Shown: one piece after another, positions 12,632 through 21,491 of the stretch
How positions within the stretch are numbered: the first letter of the stretch is position 1
Layout: each line of letters begins with the position of its first letter
Source: Leptospira ainazelensis
Lineage (GTDB): Bacteria > Spirochaetota > Leptospiria > Leptospirales > Leptospiraceae
Assembly (NCBI RefSeq): GCF_016918785.1
Contig: NZ_JAFFPT010000065.1
Location: 60,811 to 124,810, forward strand
Reading direction: 5' to 3'
DNA: 64,000 bases
The notes under the pieces: model-generated
What the model saw: the letters and a program-made list of their open reading frames with translations, nothing else
What the model was told of the DNA's origin: nothing
Database searches by the model: none
Program-made: the position numbers and the translations under genes

Positions 12632-13663
12632 TCATCTCTTCACCGGAGAATTATCAAAACCCAGATAACTCCAACGAATGTTAAGAAATATTAGAATTTT
12701 ATAAAATCGTTTCAACGAACAAAAATAGTCCTGGTCTCCTTCGCAGATTTTTGTGGGGACTTTATCCTGATTCGAAGAAAGATAGGTAAAAGCGAACTTT
12801 CCAATCACTTGGTCAAAGGAAATCGGCCCGAGCATTCTGGAATCGATGGAACCGTCCCGGTTGTCCCCCAACAAAAAGAGTTCATCTTCCGCAAGTTTGA
12901 CCTTGGGAAAAAGAAGAATCCCCGAGTCGGACTTCGATTCCAGAATCGGAACGATACGATCGCCAAGAGCTTCCACCAAAACGATCCTTTCCTGGGAATC
13001 CAATCCGGAGTGAAATTCCGTAGCTTTTTTTTCCGATCTCTCTTGCGGTATTTTTTCACCGTCCACAAAAATTCTTGTTACGGAAAAATGATCCGAAGTT
13101 GCCTCTTCGCTTATCAAAATGGTTTCGCCCGGAAGACCTACGATCCTACCGAGAGATTGACGACCCACCTTTTCATTTTGATAGGCGACAATATCGCCTC
13201 GTTTTAATTCCTTCTTATAAAATAATTCCGTAATATAGAAAGTATCGTTCACGTTTATACTCGGAACCATTCCCGAAGAAAGTTGAACCTTTCCTTTTAA
13301 GATTCGATCCTTTACGAGTTCGTCGATTCCGATTCCTAAAAACAAAAGAAGAAGAATAGTCACAGGCAAAAACCAATACGGAGAAGGAAAACGCCGAGAA
13401 CCGGATGTTCGGATCTTCGATTCCGAGACGAGAGTTGCAAAGATCAGGATTCCCCAATTCAATAAAAGACAAAAGATGAGAAAAAATAACGCGGATTTTC
13501 CCGAGCGGTTTTCAAAAAGAATATAAGTAAAAACGGAAACGAGTAGACCCGCGATGACTGTGTATCCGTAGAAAATCCAAAACAACAAACGGTCTTTGAG
13601 ATAATAAAAACCGAAGGGAGGGAAAATAAAATTTAAAAAAATTCCGATAATTTTTCGCTTCAT
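12632..13663 (-). CDS. signal peptidase I-like membrane protein lacking catalytic Ser and Lys
   Basis: The 343-residue protein carries an S26 signal peptidase fold after an N-terminal membrane domain of three to four hydrophobic helices (residues 1-80) and another at 98-112. The structural box GDNRDGSIDSR (266-276) is intact. The catalytic positions are not. Where the family has Ser-Met-x-Pro, this protein reads SSGMVPS, putting Gly131 at the nucleophile. Where the family has Lys-Arg-x-Val-Gly, it reads LGRIVGLPG, putting Gly172 at the general base. Both codons were re-read from the DNA. It would commonly be annotated lepB, but it probably does not cleave signal peptides by the known Ser/Lys mechanism. 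Convergent with pyk. Confidence 0.8.
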   Translation of the reverse strand: MKRKIIGIFLNFIFPPFGFYYLKDRLLFWIFYGYTVIAGLLVSVFTYILFENRSGKSALFFLIFCLLLNWGILIFATLVSESKIRTSGSRRFPSPYWFLPVTILLLLFLGIGIDELVKDRILKGKVQLSSGMVPSINVNDTFYITELFYKKELKRGDIVAYQNEKVGRQSLGRIVGLPGETILISEEATSDHFSVTRIFVDGEKIPQERSEKKATEFHSGLDSQERIVLVEALGDRIVPILESKSDSGILLFPKVKLAEDELFLLGDNRDGSIDSRMLGPISFDQVIGKFAFTYLSSNQDKVPTKICEGDQDYFCSLKRFYKILIFLNIRWSYLGFDNSPVKR

Positions 13664-13757
13664 ACTTTTGTTACTTCGATGTTGTCGTTTCGTTTAGAAA
13701 ATCAAACCAAGAAAAATATTGAAATCATAAAACGAATATACAATCCAAGTGCTTGTT

Positions 13758-14271
13758 TTAATCCGAAATAAAAAACCGGTGGATCTCATCCCAATACTTT
13801 CTCACGGTCCGGTCCGTGCTCAAATGCCCTCCCCTTTTGAGACGTTTTAATCGAATCTTTGTCCGAACCGCAAAGTTTTTCACCACTGTTGCAGAAACAT
13901 AGGGATCGTCTAACGCGTGAATCATGCGGATCTTTTCCGGAATCAATTCTTCCGCATAAAAGGAAGGATTGAAAAATTTCCCGTCGTAAAGTTTTTTCCA
14001 ATTTTTTTCGGGCAGCCGATACGCGTTCCCGAACGTTTCCTTCAGATAAGAAACGTAGTTTGAATTTGAGGTCTCGGCGTATTCTTCTTCCTTTAAATTT
14101 TCCCAGTCTACGACCGGGCAATTTGCGATCACCTTTTAAAGAAAGGAATTCCGCAAGGTCTTGTCTTTTTGGAATCGAGGGCATTCCGTCGCAAAGTAAA
14201 ATCAGTCTTTGTTTTTTGATTTTGTATTTCGGAGGTAAGAATTCGGCGACGACCTCTTTTGGGAATCTGGT
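13758..14271 (-). pseudogene. alpha/beta-hydrolase pseudogene with internal deletion
   Basis: Two in-register pieces of an alpha/beta hydrolase are separated by a frame change near 14130. The upstream piece (about 14271-14133) reads a beta-strand and loop, LILLCDGMPSIPKRQD then EFLSLKG. The downstream piece (14132-13758) reads PVVDW, then ALDDPYVS and GGHLS, giving the late catalytic Asp and His. The whole middle, including the GxSxG nucleophile elbow, is missing, so this is a deletion as well as a frame change. A TGA at 14272-14274 closes the upstream frame. The 124-codon tail could still be translated from a GTG at 14132 but cannot be a working hydrolase. Confidence 0.75.
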
Positions 14272-14362
14272 TCAATGCATGGATTTTAATTAAACTGAAA
14301 CTCCAAAACGCGTCTTGATATCGGAGCTAAGAATTTTTTCAGAAAATTAAAACTATCGGAGT

Positions 14363-14782
14363 CTATTTCTCTCCCGTTTCGATTATCAACTGTTGCAATT
14401 GCAAAAACTTTTCTTTCTGAAATTCGTGATATAAAACCGTGTCTCTGGTCTTATAGAGAATTACGTGATCGAGAATCAACAAGCTTCTTCCTTGATCCAA
14501 ATCGATAAGAATCCCTCTAGAGGGAAGTGTCGCGTAGTAAGATCTCCATCCAGAACGAAATTTCGAAATTTCACGCTCGATCCAATTCCAAACGATTGTA
14601 TCCTTGGAATAGATTGTAGTACCACGAGGCCCATGATTTGTTTGATCCCTTCCGGATTCAAGATTCGATACGATGATTTCTTTCGGAATCGAGACTTCGG
14701 TGTCGAAATCACAAGATTGGATAAAATTTGCGAAGATCAAAAAGAATCCAAGAGTCCGCATTGATTTTACAAACGATTTCAT
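14363..14782 (-). CDS. putative lipoprotein
   Basis: A 139-residue protein with a lipoprotein signal: MKSFVKSMR, a hydrophobic core, then FIQSC with Cys24 as the probable acylated residue. A good GGAG site lies eight bases before the ATG at 14780-14782. The mature domain has aromatic residues and alternating strands (TTIYSKDTIVWNW, SLLILDHVILY), suggesting a small beta-rich fold. Family not recognised. It stands alone between the hydrolase pseudogene and the decayed MscS fragment, with no obvious partner. Envelope location is inferred from the signal only. Confidence 0.78.
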   Translation of the reverse strand: MKSFVKSMRTLGFFLIFANFIQSCDFDTEVSIPKEIIVSNLESGRDQTNHGPRGTTIYSKDTIVWNWIEREISKFRSGWRSYYATLPSRGILIDLDQGRSLLILDHVILYKTRDTVLYHEFQKEKFLQLQQLIIETGEK

Positions 14783-14976
14783 AAAAGTCTCCTCAAATAA
14801 ACATTTCGCTTCTTATAGATTCTCACCCCATAAGAAATTTTTTTTCGAGGGAATTCGGATGAATTGAAACATTCAAATATCTGCACCAAAAGGACAAGTC
14901 TATTTTTATACATTGAATCTTTCAAAGGCGGGAATAAAAAAATACAATATTCTATATTTAGAATAAATATAAAAGT

Positions 14977-15096
14977 TTAAATCCCTTTAGAATCACTGGG
15001 GCTAGTTTTGTTTTCATGCCCTTCTTTTCCGAACGTGCGACAAGTAACGTAAACAAAAAGGACTTCACCTTCTTCAGACGAAAGATAGACGATCGG
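14977..15096 (-). pseudogene. remnant of a duplicated MscS-family gene (C-terminal fragment)
   Basis: Forty codons reading PIVYLSSEEGEVLF and onward to a TAA match the C-terminal part of the intact MscS-like protein encoded at 15719-16600 (PIVYLSLEEGGILF). The DNA is also similar: both contain CGAACGTGCGACA and GAAAGATA-GACGATCGG at equivalent positions. Reading upstream, the frame meets a TAG within a few codons and no channel domain precedes it. It is therefore a decayed paralogue, about 700 bp from the intact copy. The rest of the 14783-15317 gap holds nothing I recognise. Confidence 0.72.
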
Positions 15097-15317
15097 TAAT
15101 TCTTTCTATCGCCGTAAAACAGATCGGCAGGATTTCAAAAAACGAGAACGGTTTGAATAGGAATCATTCAAAAAAATTAGACGCATCCTCGAGAGTAACT
15201 TTGCAGCTTGATCTTTCTGATAAGGTAAAATTGAATCTATGGACGCGCTGTAAGTATTTAAGTTTTCGAAAAGAGTCATCCATCAAATCTAATCCGAAAC
15301 GCTCAAAACCTCTTGCC

Positions 15318-15698
15318 TTATTGATTCCGATAGAGATCCGGAAAACGCTCTTTGAATGCGGGAAAAGTCCGCTTCGCAAATTCTTCCGGAAAAGCGTGTT
15401 TTTCAATACAGATGGAAATATGACCGTTTGCCAAATGCGCAACAATTTGAAAGAAATTTCCGTATGAAACGATGATATGATCCAACCCCCCGCAATCAAT
15501 GTCTCCCCTTTGTTTCGCGAGAAGTAGCAACGCCGGATTTACGATCTGCTCCTCGTAGTAATCACTATCGGAAGAAGACGAGTTTTCGACTCCGGAACGT
15601 TGTTTTTTTGTGATTATGCCATTCCATCGAATCGCGACGTAACGGACCTCCGCCCCTTGGGAAAACGTGAACTGAATGATGTCCTCCGGATTGATCAT
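15318..15698 (-). CDS. conserved hypothetical protein, 126 aa
   Basis: A small soluble protein beginning MINPEDIIQF with an AGGA site seven bases upstream of the ATG. It has alternating strands and helices (EVRYVAIRW; DHIIVSYGNFFQIVAHL; HISICIEKH) and a low-complexity SSSSDSD loop near residue 40. The overall pattern is loosely like a roadblock/LC7 or profilin-like fold, but this is a guess from secondary structure and no family is claimed. It starts 20 bases after the MscS-like gene, so it is the last gene of the acpP-rnc-nudix-aroB-mscS run. Confidence 0.7.
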   Translation of the reverse strand: MINPEDIIQFTFSQGAEVRYVAIRWNGIITKKQRSGVENSSSSDSDYYEEQIVNPALLLLAKQRGDIDCGGLDHIIVSYGNFFQIVAHLANGHISICIEKHAFPEEFAKRTFPAFKERFPDLYRNQ

Positions 15699-15718
15699 AG
15701 AAAAATTCCTAAGCTATA

Positions 15719-16600
15719 TTATAATATTCGAATACCTGGAAAAAGTTTGAATTCTTTCAGAATCGTATGTGCGATTTTAGTTTTCATATCCCTTCTTTCA
15801 CGAACGTGCGACAGATAACGCAAGGAAAAAAGGATTCCTCCTTCCTCAAGCGAAAGATAAACGATCGGGGAAGTTTTCCCGAGTCGAACCAGATAATTTT
15901 TCGAAAGCTCCTGGAGAGTATAATCGATCTCCTCCTGGTTGATGACCGCGTTGTTTTGAACGATGCCGTTTAGGAGTTCTTCAGCTTTTTCGAAGTCAGA
16001 GTCGTAAGGAATTTTAATCCTCATTTCATCCCAGACATAATTCATCTTGTCCTTTACGACGACAATCGGCTTTAGGATCACGTAGTGATTCGGAAAATGA
16101 ACGAGTCGATTCGTGGATTGGTCCGATTTCGGATCCGAGGAAATTTCCATCAAGGTAAAACGATTCATTCCTATATTGATGACGTCTCCTCTAACACTTT
16201 CGATTTCTATCCTATCTCCCACCTCAAAACCGTTGCTCCCGTGGATAAAAAACCAACCCACGTAATTCAAAGTGATATCTTTTAAGGAAATGACGATCCC
16301 CGCTCCCGCAAGACCCATCACTGTGGGAAGATAGGAAAGTCCGGAAAAAGCTACGGGAAGAAGAATGATCAACCCGAGGATCACAAACGACATCCGAGCC
16401 ATCTTTCTTCGATTGTAGCGCGCGGTGACGTCTATCGTAGGTCTGAAAAAATCCAGAATAAAAAGAATCACTCTGTATGAAAGAATCAGAAAGAAAATAA
16501 AATAAACGATAAGAATCAATTCTTCCGCAAGACTTCTTTCCTTCATCTTGAGAAGGATCAAAGGATTGATGGACTTGAAAAAATCGAATTCGAAATTCAT
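15719..16600 (-). CDS. MscS-family mechanosensitive ion channel
   Basis: A 293-residue inner-membrane protein of the small-conductance mechanosensitive channel family, which releases solutes on hypo-osmotic shock. Hydrophobic helices lie around residues 27-48 and 70-90. The pore-lining segment follows (GLAGAGIVISLKD), rich in Gly/Ala as in MscS TM3. The beta-domain follows, with GFEVGDRIEIE and VHFPNHYVILKPI. The start codon overlaps the aroB stop by one base (TAATG). A decayed partial copy of its 3' end lies at 14977-15096. A specific role in this organism is not shown by context. Confidence 0.9.
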   Translation of the reverse strand: MNFEFDFFKSINPLILLKMKERSLAEELILIVYFIFFLILSYRVILFILDFFRPTIDVTARYNRRKMARMSFVILGLIILLPVAFSGLSYLPTVMGLAGAGIVISLKDITLNYVGWFFIHGSNGFEVGDRIEIESVRGDVINIGMNRFTLMEISSDPKSDQSTNRLVHFPNHYVILKPIVVVKDKMNYVWDEMRIKIPYDSDFEKAEELLNGIVQNNAVINQEEIDYTLQELSKNYLVRLGKTSPIVYLSLEEGGILFSLRYLSHVRERRDMKTKIAHTILKEFKLFPGIRIL

Positions 16601-17691
16601 TACAGCCCTTTTTGTTTTCGAATGTTTAGGATGATGTCGCGGGAATCGACGGGAATATCATACACGGGAGAACCCGGTTTTTCCAGAAGTACAAAACGGA
16701 TCGAACCGCCGACGTTCTTCTTATCGTGCAGCATGTGTTTGGCGAGTTCCTTCGATTTTAATTTTGTCTGATACGGAAGTCCATAATTCTTCAAAGACTC
16801 GATCGTTTCCTTCGTTGTCTCCGGATTCAAACCTGATTTTTCCTCGCTGATCAAAAGCGCCGTAACGAGCCCGATCGCGACCGCTTCCCCATGCGAATAT
16901 TTTTTATATTTCGTAACGGATTCGATCGCGTGAGCGGTAGTATGTCCCAAGTTGAGAATTTTTCGAAGACCCGTTTCCTTCTCGTCGCTCGAAACGACTG
17001 ATGCCTTAAAACGGACCGATTCTGCGATCATATAAGGAAGAATGGGAGAATCCACATTCAAATCTTGGAATGAATGTTGTTTCACTTTTTCCCAGTATTC
17101 TCCACCGGAAAGAAGAGAATGTTTGATGATCTCGGCTTGACCACATCTCCATTCCCGATCCGGGAGCGTGGAAAGGGCAAACAAAGGAGCAAAGACAAAT
17201 TCGGGCTGATAAAAGGAACCGACCATATTCTTACCCAGATCCGCGTTGACCGCGACCTTTCCGCCCACGGAAGAATCCACACAAGCGAGAAGAGTTGTAG
17301 GAATCTGAACAAAACGAATTCCACGCAAAAAAGTGGAAGCGATAAAACCCGCGAAGTCTCCGACCACTCCGCCCCCGAAAGCAAGGATCAAAGACTTACG
17401 ATCCGCACCGTGTTTGATGAGTTGATTGTAGACGTCTCCGGTCTTTTCGATGTGTTTTGCTTTTTCTCCGCCCTTGATATAGATCTCTTGAAAACGAATT
17501 CCCAGAGAAGAAAGTTCTTTTTCTAAATACTTTGAATAGATAGAATGAATCGATCTTTCAGTAATCAAGAAGATCGAAGTAACGTCGGGAAGTTTTGCGA
17601 TCTCTTCCGATAAACCGGAGAGGTCCGTATGAAGTTGTACGGGAACCGATTTGTGTTCCGTATTCACTTGTATGGTTTCGATATGACTCAT
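16600..17691 (-). CDS. aroB: 3-dehydroquinate synthase
   Basis: Converts DAHP to 3-dehydroquinate, the second step of the shikimate pathway; NAD- and metal-dependent, cytoplasmic. The 363-residue protein has the usual length and shows the NAD-binding GGGVVGDFAGFIAST, the metal/substrate region KMVGSFYQP-like (KNMVGSFYQPEFV), and NLGHTTAHAIE followed by SHGEAVAIG with the metal-binding histidines. It overlaps the upstream Nudix gene by four bases (ATGA) and the MscS gene by one. Other aromatic pathway genes (aroA, tyrA, pheA) are in a separate cluster at 33-36 kb. Confidence 0.96.
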   Translation of the reverse strand: MSHIETIQVNTEHKSVPVQLHTDLSGLSEEIAKLPDVTSIFLITERSIHSIYSKYLEKELSSLGIRFQEIYIKGGEKAKHIEKTGDVYNQLIKHGADRKSLILAFGGGVVGDFAGFIASTFLRGIRFVQIPTTLLACVDSSVGGKVAVNADLGKNMVGSFYQPEFVFAPLFALSTLPDREWRCGQAEIIKHSLLSGGEYWEKVKQHSFQDLNVDSPILPYMIAESVRFKASVVSSDEKETGLRKILNLGHTTAHAIESVTKYKKYSHGEAVAIGLVTALLISEEKSGLNPETTKETIESLKNYGLPYQTKLKSKELAKHMLHDKKNVGGSIRFVLLEKPGSPVYDIPVDSRDIILNIRKQKGL

Positions 17692-18152
17692 TTTTTTTCC
17701 GATACCCAGATACTTTTGATAAAGGGAGCCGGACTCAAATCTCCTTCGAAAAGAAAGGATTTTATATCGGGTCTAAGATCCATTTCTCGAACGGCGGCCG
17801 GACTAAAATAACCGAAACCGGTGATCGCCTTTTCGTTGAGATTGAGTTCGGGAACTTCCTTTTTTACGTTCACTAAAAATACGAGTTGAATGAGATGTCT
17901 TTTCCCGCCGGGTTCGATGGATTCGTTGAGAAGTAAAAAGGCAGCCGATTTCATTTCCAGAGAAAGTTCTTCTTTTAATTCTCTTCGAAGAGCGTCTTCG
18001 GCGCTTTCACCAAATTCGATTCCGCCTCCGGGCAAAAGCCAATAGTAAGAATCTTTTTTCTTTTGTTGAATGAGAAGGATTTCGTTTTGGGAATTGAATA
18101 TAAGAGCCGCGACTCTTACGCGCATTCCCTTCTTTTTAAAGAAAAAATCCAT
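17688..18152 (-). CDS. Nudix hydrolase
   Basis: A 154-residue Nudix-fold pyrophosphohydrolase, cleaving a nucleoside diphosphate linked to another moiety; the substrate is not predictable. The Nudix box runs GGGIEFGESAEDALRREL then KEELSL (about residues 42-64). It keeps the metal-binding REL-EE glutamates, but Ser replaces the usual Gly near its end. The N-terminal strand is VRVAALIFNSQNEILLIQQ. Its stop overlaps the aroB start (ATGA), and rnc lies 60 bases upstream, so the three are probably co-transcribed. No membrane segment or signal peptide. Confidence 0.92.
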   Translation of the reverse strand: MDFFFKKKGMRVRVAALIFNSQNEILLIQQKKKDSYYWLLPGGGIEFGESAEDALRRELKEELSLEMKSAAFLLLNESIEPGGKRHLIQLVFLVNVKKEVPELNLNEKAITGFGYFSPAAVREMDLRPDIKSFLFEGDLSPAPFIKSIWVSEKK

Positions 18153-18212
18153 ACTATCTTGATTGTCGTCCTTTCATCCGTTGAATCTTGATTTGGCGAG
18201 GGACGTTTTCTT

Positions 18213-18956
18213 CTAAGACCCTCTTTTAATCCGATTGTAAAGTTCTTTAGCCGCGTTTTGTTCTGCGGCTTTTTTGCTCACTCCGGTTCCACTCGCTTCC
18301 CACTGATCACGGATCCGAACCGAAACTTGAAAGACCTTTGCGTGATCCGGACCAGATTCTCCTTTCATACGATAAACGGGAAGAATCTTAAAATTCTTCT
18401 GCGCGTATTCCTGGAGTTGAGTTTTGTAGTCTCTGACAGATTCCTCTTTTTCCGGATTTTCCGCAAATTCTATTAAATGTTTTAATATGAATTTTTCGGA
18501 AGCCTCGAATCCGAGATCCAAATAGATCGCTCCGACCAAGGACTCGAAAAGATTCGCCGAAAGTTTGCGTCTCCCCTTTCCCTGAGAACTCGCTTCTCCT
18601 TTGCCTAACAAGAGATACTCGGAAAGACCTAACTTCTCCGAGATTGCGTTTAGAATGGGCGTAGAGACGATTCTCGACTTAATCCGGGACAATTCGCCTT
18701 CGCTCGCTCTGGGATAGTTTTGAAAGAGATATCGCGCGGCTACAAGACCGAGAACGGAATCTCCGAGGAATTCCAGACGTTCGTTGTCTTCCGGAATTTC
18801 CAGATTCTCATTTTTATAGGAACTATGAATGAATGCGGTATTGTAAAATTCTAGATTGGAAAATTTGATTCCGATCTTTTTAGAAAGTTTCTGTAGAGTT
18901 TTGACCCGCTCGGGGTTTTTGAGAGAAGAAGGAGTTTGTGATTTTTTAAAGATCAA
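18213..18956 (-). CDS. rnc: ribonuclease III
   Basis: Cleaves double-stranded RNA in rRNA precursors and some mRNAs. The 247-residue protein contains the RNase III signature [13 protein letters not shown] (about residues 60-72) with catalytic Glu and Asp, a second acidic cluster at [14 protein letters not shown], and a C-terminal double-stranded RNA-binding domain ([10 protein letters not shown] to [12 protein letters not shown]). It follows acpP by 54 bases, a common bacterial pairing. The N-terminus is somewhat extended and basic (MIFKKSQTP) before the catalytic domain, and the chosen ATG gives a normal family length. Confidence 0.96.
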   Translation of the reverse strand: MIFKKSQTPSSLKNPERVKTLQKLSKKIGIKFSNLEFYNTAFIHSSYKNENLEIPEDNERLEFLGDSVLGLVAARYLFQNYPRASEGELSRIKSRIVSTPILNAISEKLGLSEYLLLGKGEASSQGKGRRKLSANLFESLVGAIYLDLGFEASEKFILKHLIEFAENPEKEESVRDYKTQLQEYAQKNFKILPVYRMKGESGPDHAKVFQVSVRIRDQWEASGTGVSKKAAEQNAAKELYNRIKRGS

Positions 18957-18981
18957 AGGAGGGAAAAAAGAATTCCGAGTT

Positions 18982-19384
<403 letters not shown>

Positions 19385-19762
19385 CTTAAAATATTCCTAA
19401 GTTTTTGTTTTTCAATTCGATTTTATCATTCAAAAAACGTTCGGATGTATTGTGGAAAAAAACTCAGGAAAAGTCATCCGAGCCGAGCCGGAAGATTCTC
19501 AAGAATGTTGAACAAAGATTCTCATAGAATGCCTCGAGTCGTTCTCTGCATCAATTCTACGATGGGAAAATTTCTTGGTTTTTGATAAGAGTTTGTCTCA
19601 TTAGAATCGCCTTGAATCCAAAGTTTTTCTCTTTCAGAATTTTATTCCCAAAAGAATTTTTAAAAAGAAAAAATTTGTATTTAAGTACGGGAAGGTAAGA
19701 AGAATTGAGTGAGAATTCTTTTTTTTTCGAACGAATTAAAGGAAATAAAGAAAATTGGAAAA

Positions 19763-19792
19763 TTCTTCCACTCCGATTTCGGAATGGAAGAA
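19763..19792 (-). terminator. Rho-independent-like terminator after fabG
   Basis: TTCTTCCA pairs with TGGAAGAA, and an inner TCCGA/TCGGA extends the stem around a three-base loop. On the minus strand it lies 14 bases past the fabG stop and is followed by a T-rich tract (complement of the A-rich 19751-19762). Confidence 0.7.
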
Positions 19793-19806
19793 GATTTCGA
19801 AACCGA

Positions 19807-20571
19807 TTATTCGGTAACGCCTGGAAGAAAACCTCCGCCGTTCACTTCGATCACCTGACCGGTAATAAAAGAAGAGATGTCGGAAGCTAAGAATGCGATG
19901 GTGTTCGCGATATCTTCCGGAAGTCCCGCTCTTTTCAGTGGGATCGCGGCAACCATTGCGTGTCTGATTTTTTCGGGAATCGCATCGGTCATTTCAGTAG
20001 CGATAAAACCCGGAGCGATCGCGTTACAACGAACCTTACGAGAGGCCATTTCCAATGCGACCGCTTTTGTAAAACCGATCACACCCGCTTTCGAAGCCGA
20101 ATAGTTGGTTTGTCCGATGTTGCCGTTTACTCCCGCGATCGAAGAAAGATTGATGATGGATCCGCCGTTCGGATTTTTCATCATATATTTGATTGCGGCT
20201 TGTGTGCAGTTAAAAGTCCCGGTTAGGTTTACTGCGATGACTGCGTCCCACTGTTCTTTTTTCATTCTCATGAGAAGAGTGTCTTTTGTGATTCCCGCGT
20301 TGTTTACAAGAATATCAACGGAACCGAATTCTTCCACACACGCCTGGATCGCTTTTGCGGCAGATTCCGAATCCGCGACGTTGGTTCCTACTCCGATGGC
20401 TTTTACGCCTGCCTGTTTTGCGATTTCTTCCGCAGTTGCCTTGCTGGATTCTTCGTTGAGGTCTGCGATAACAATATTAGCTCCTGCTTTTGCAAGAACG
20501 AGGGCTGTGGATTTTCCGATTCCGCGTGCGGCTCCGGTGATAACAGCGTTTTTACCTTTTAAATCGATCAT
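19807..20571 (-). CDS. fabG: 3-oxoacyl-[acyl-carrier-protein] reductase
   Basis: NADPH-dependent reduction of beta-ketoacyl-ACP in fatty acid elongation. The 254-residue short-chain dehydrogenase has the cofactor motif TGAARGIG (residues 12-19), NNAG, the catalytic Ser in INLSSIAG, the YSASK tyrosine-lysine pair, and PGFIATEM. Other short-chain dehydrogenases share these motifs. The assignment to FabG rests on overall similarity (NNAGITKDTLLMRMK is characteristic) and on acpP being the next gene downstream. A terminator follows, so it is probably not in one transcript with acpP. Confidence 0.93.
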   Translation of the reverse strand: MIDLKGKNAVITGAARGIGKSTALVLAKAGANIVIADLNEESSKATAEEIAKQAGVKAIGVGTNVADSESAAKAIQACVEEFGSVDILVNNAGITKDTLLMRMKKEQWDAVIAVNLTGTFNCTQAAIKYMMKNPNGGSIINLSSIAGVNGNIGQTNYSASKAGVIGFTKAVALEMASRKVRCNAIAPGFIATEMTDAIPEKIRHAMVAAIPLKRAGLPEDIANTIAFLASDISSFITGQVIEVNGGGFLPGVTE

Positions 20572-20737
20572 AATTCTTTCCTTTCGGGTGCTCTGCGGCT
20601 AAAGTATTTCGGTCGAATACCGGGTCAAGGGAGTTTTCCCGCTTTTGAGACTATGAGACAGAACGAACGTTCTGCTTTTGCTTTTCTCTTTCGTAAAATC
20701 ACATTTGGAAGAAAAATCTTTTGTGAAATCTAAAAAA

Positions 20738-20955
20738 GTAGGAACTCACACATTTCCAAGACAATAACGGTAAAAGGTTTGAATCACCTCGCAAAGTAGG
20801 AACTCACACTTTTGGAACTTGTAAGAAAAGGATCCAGGTTTTTCCTATAAATGATTCTCCAAACTCCTTTTTGCGGAGGCAAAACCAATTCTAAAATCAA
20901 GAATCCGGTTCGGTCCAGAAACGTTCCGAGAATTTTAGAATGTGGGAACTCCCCG
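20738..20955. repeat. 14-bp GGAACTCC-core motif, three copies
   Basis: GTAGGAACTCACAC occurs identically at 20738-20751 and 20796-20809. A weaker GTGGGAACTCCCCG is at 20942-20955. All are in the same orientation. Confidence 0.75.
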
Positions 20956-20994
20956 ATTCGATTTTAGGAGGAGAATCCGCCTCCGATCGAGTTC

Positions 20995-21045
20995 GTCGTA
21001 ACAACGACAGTCCTCCGTGAAAGTCGCGCGCCCCACCCTGATTGG
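20995..21045. repeat. truncated copy of the composite 160-bp element
   Basis: The first 24 bp (20995-21018, GTCGTAACAACGAC plus AGTCCTCCGT) are identical to 21090-21113. The following GAAAGTCGCGCGCCCC and CCCTGA match the full copy at 26920-27081. Similarity is lost after about 21045. Confidence 0.75.
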
Positions 21046-21089
21046 GCATAACCTTACCCACAAAGTGCTTTGAATCTTAAGAAAAATCT

Positions 21090-21245
21090 GTCGTAACAAC
21101 GACAGTCCTCCGTAAAACGAAAGCCCCGCCCTGAAATTTTGGGTGGAGGGGCGGGAGGCGGAAGACTCCCGGCAATTTTCCTATATCACAGGATTAAAAC
21201 TTTGCAAGGAATATTCTCTCTCAGTGCTTTTGTAGGAACTCCTAC
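21090..21245. mobile_element. composite intergenic element, copy A (MITE-like)
   Basis: Begins with the 14-mer GTCGTAACAACGAC (21090-21103). It continues with a GC-rich block GCCCCGCCCTG...GGGTGGAGGGG...GGCGGAAGACTCC (21123-21172) that is nearly identical to 26957-27006. Then come an AT-rich stretch with ATTCTCTCTCA and the 14-mer GTAGGAACTCCTAC (21232-21245). There is no coding capacity. The shared length and boundaries with copy B are the evidence that it is a discrete unit. That it moves is an inference. Confidence 0.65.
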
Positions 21246-21395
21246 AAGGACTCATCTTAGCTCAATTCTTGTTTCTAAATCCTCTTTATCCTGACATTGA
21301 ATAGAAGCAAATGAGAATCAGTGAACGCGACACCTTGATCGTATTCAGGGAAAAATCCGGAGAAATTTCTATATCACGAAAACATCATTTCGCAA

Positions 21396-21409
21396 GTAAG
21401 AGTTCCCAC
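21396..21409. repeat. 14-bp motif copy upstream of the ATP-grasp gene end
   Basis: GTAAGAGTTCCCAC, in the opposite orientation to the copy at 21232-21245, at the ars-proximal end of the gap. Confidence 0.7.
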
Positions 21410-21491
21410 ACTTTTGTTGAAACTCGTTCCAAACCTCCCTTGAGATCGTTAGATTTTCCCGCTTTTCTTTTTGCGAAAAAGATATCCTGTT

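Larger units (their letters stand above)
20572..21491. other. 920-bp gene-free, repeat-rich gap
   Basis: The largest gap of the window. It holds five copies of the GTAGGA-type 14-mer (20738, 20796, 20942, 21232, 21396), two GTCGTAACAACGAC copies (20995 and 21090), one complete composite element (21090-21245) and one truncated element (from 20995). Short frames here are low-complexity and not credible. It separates fabG from the arsenic operon's last gene. Confidence 0.75.

Noticed and set aside
15164..15499. 111-codon minus-strand frame
   Set aside because: It overlaps the better supported 126-residue gene in another frame and lacks features of its own.
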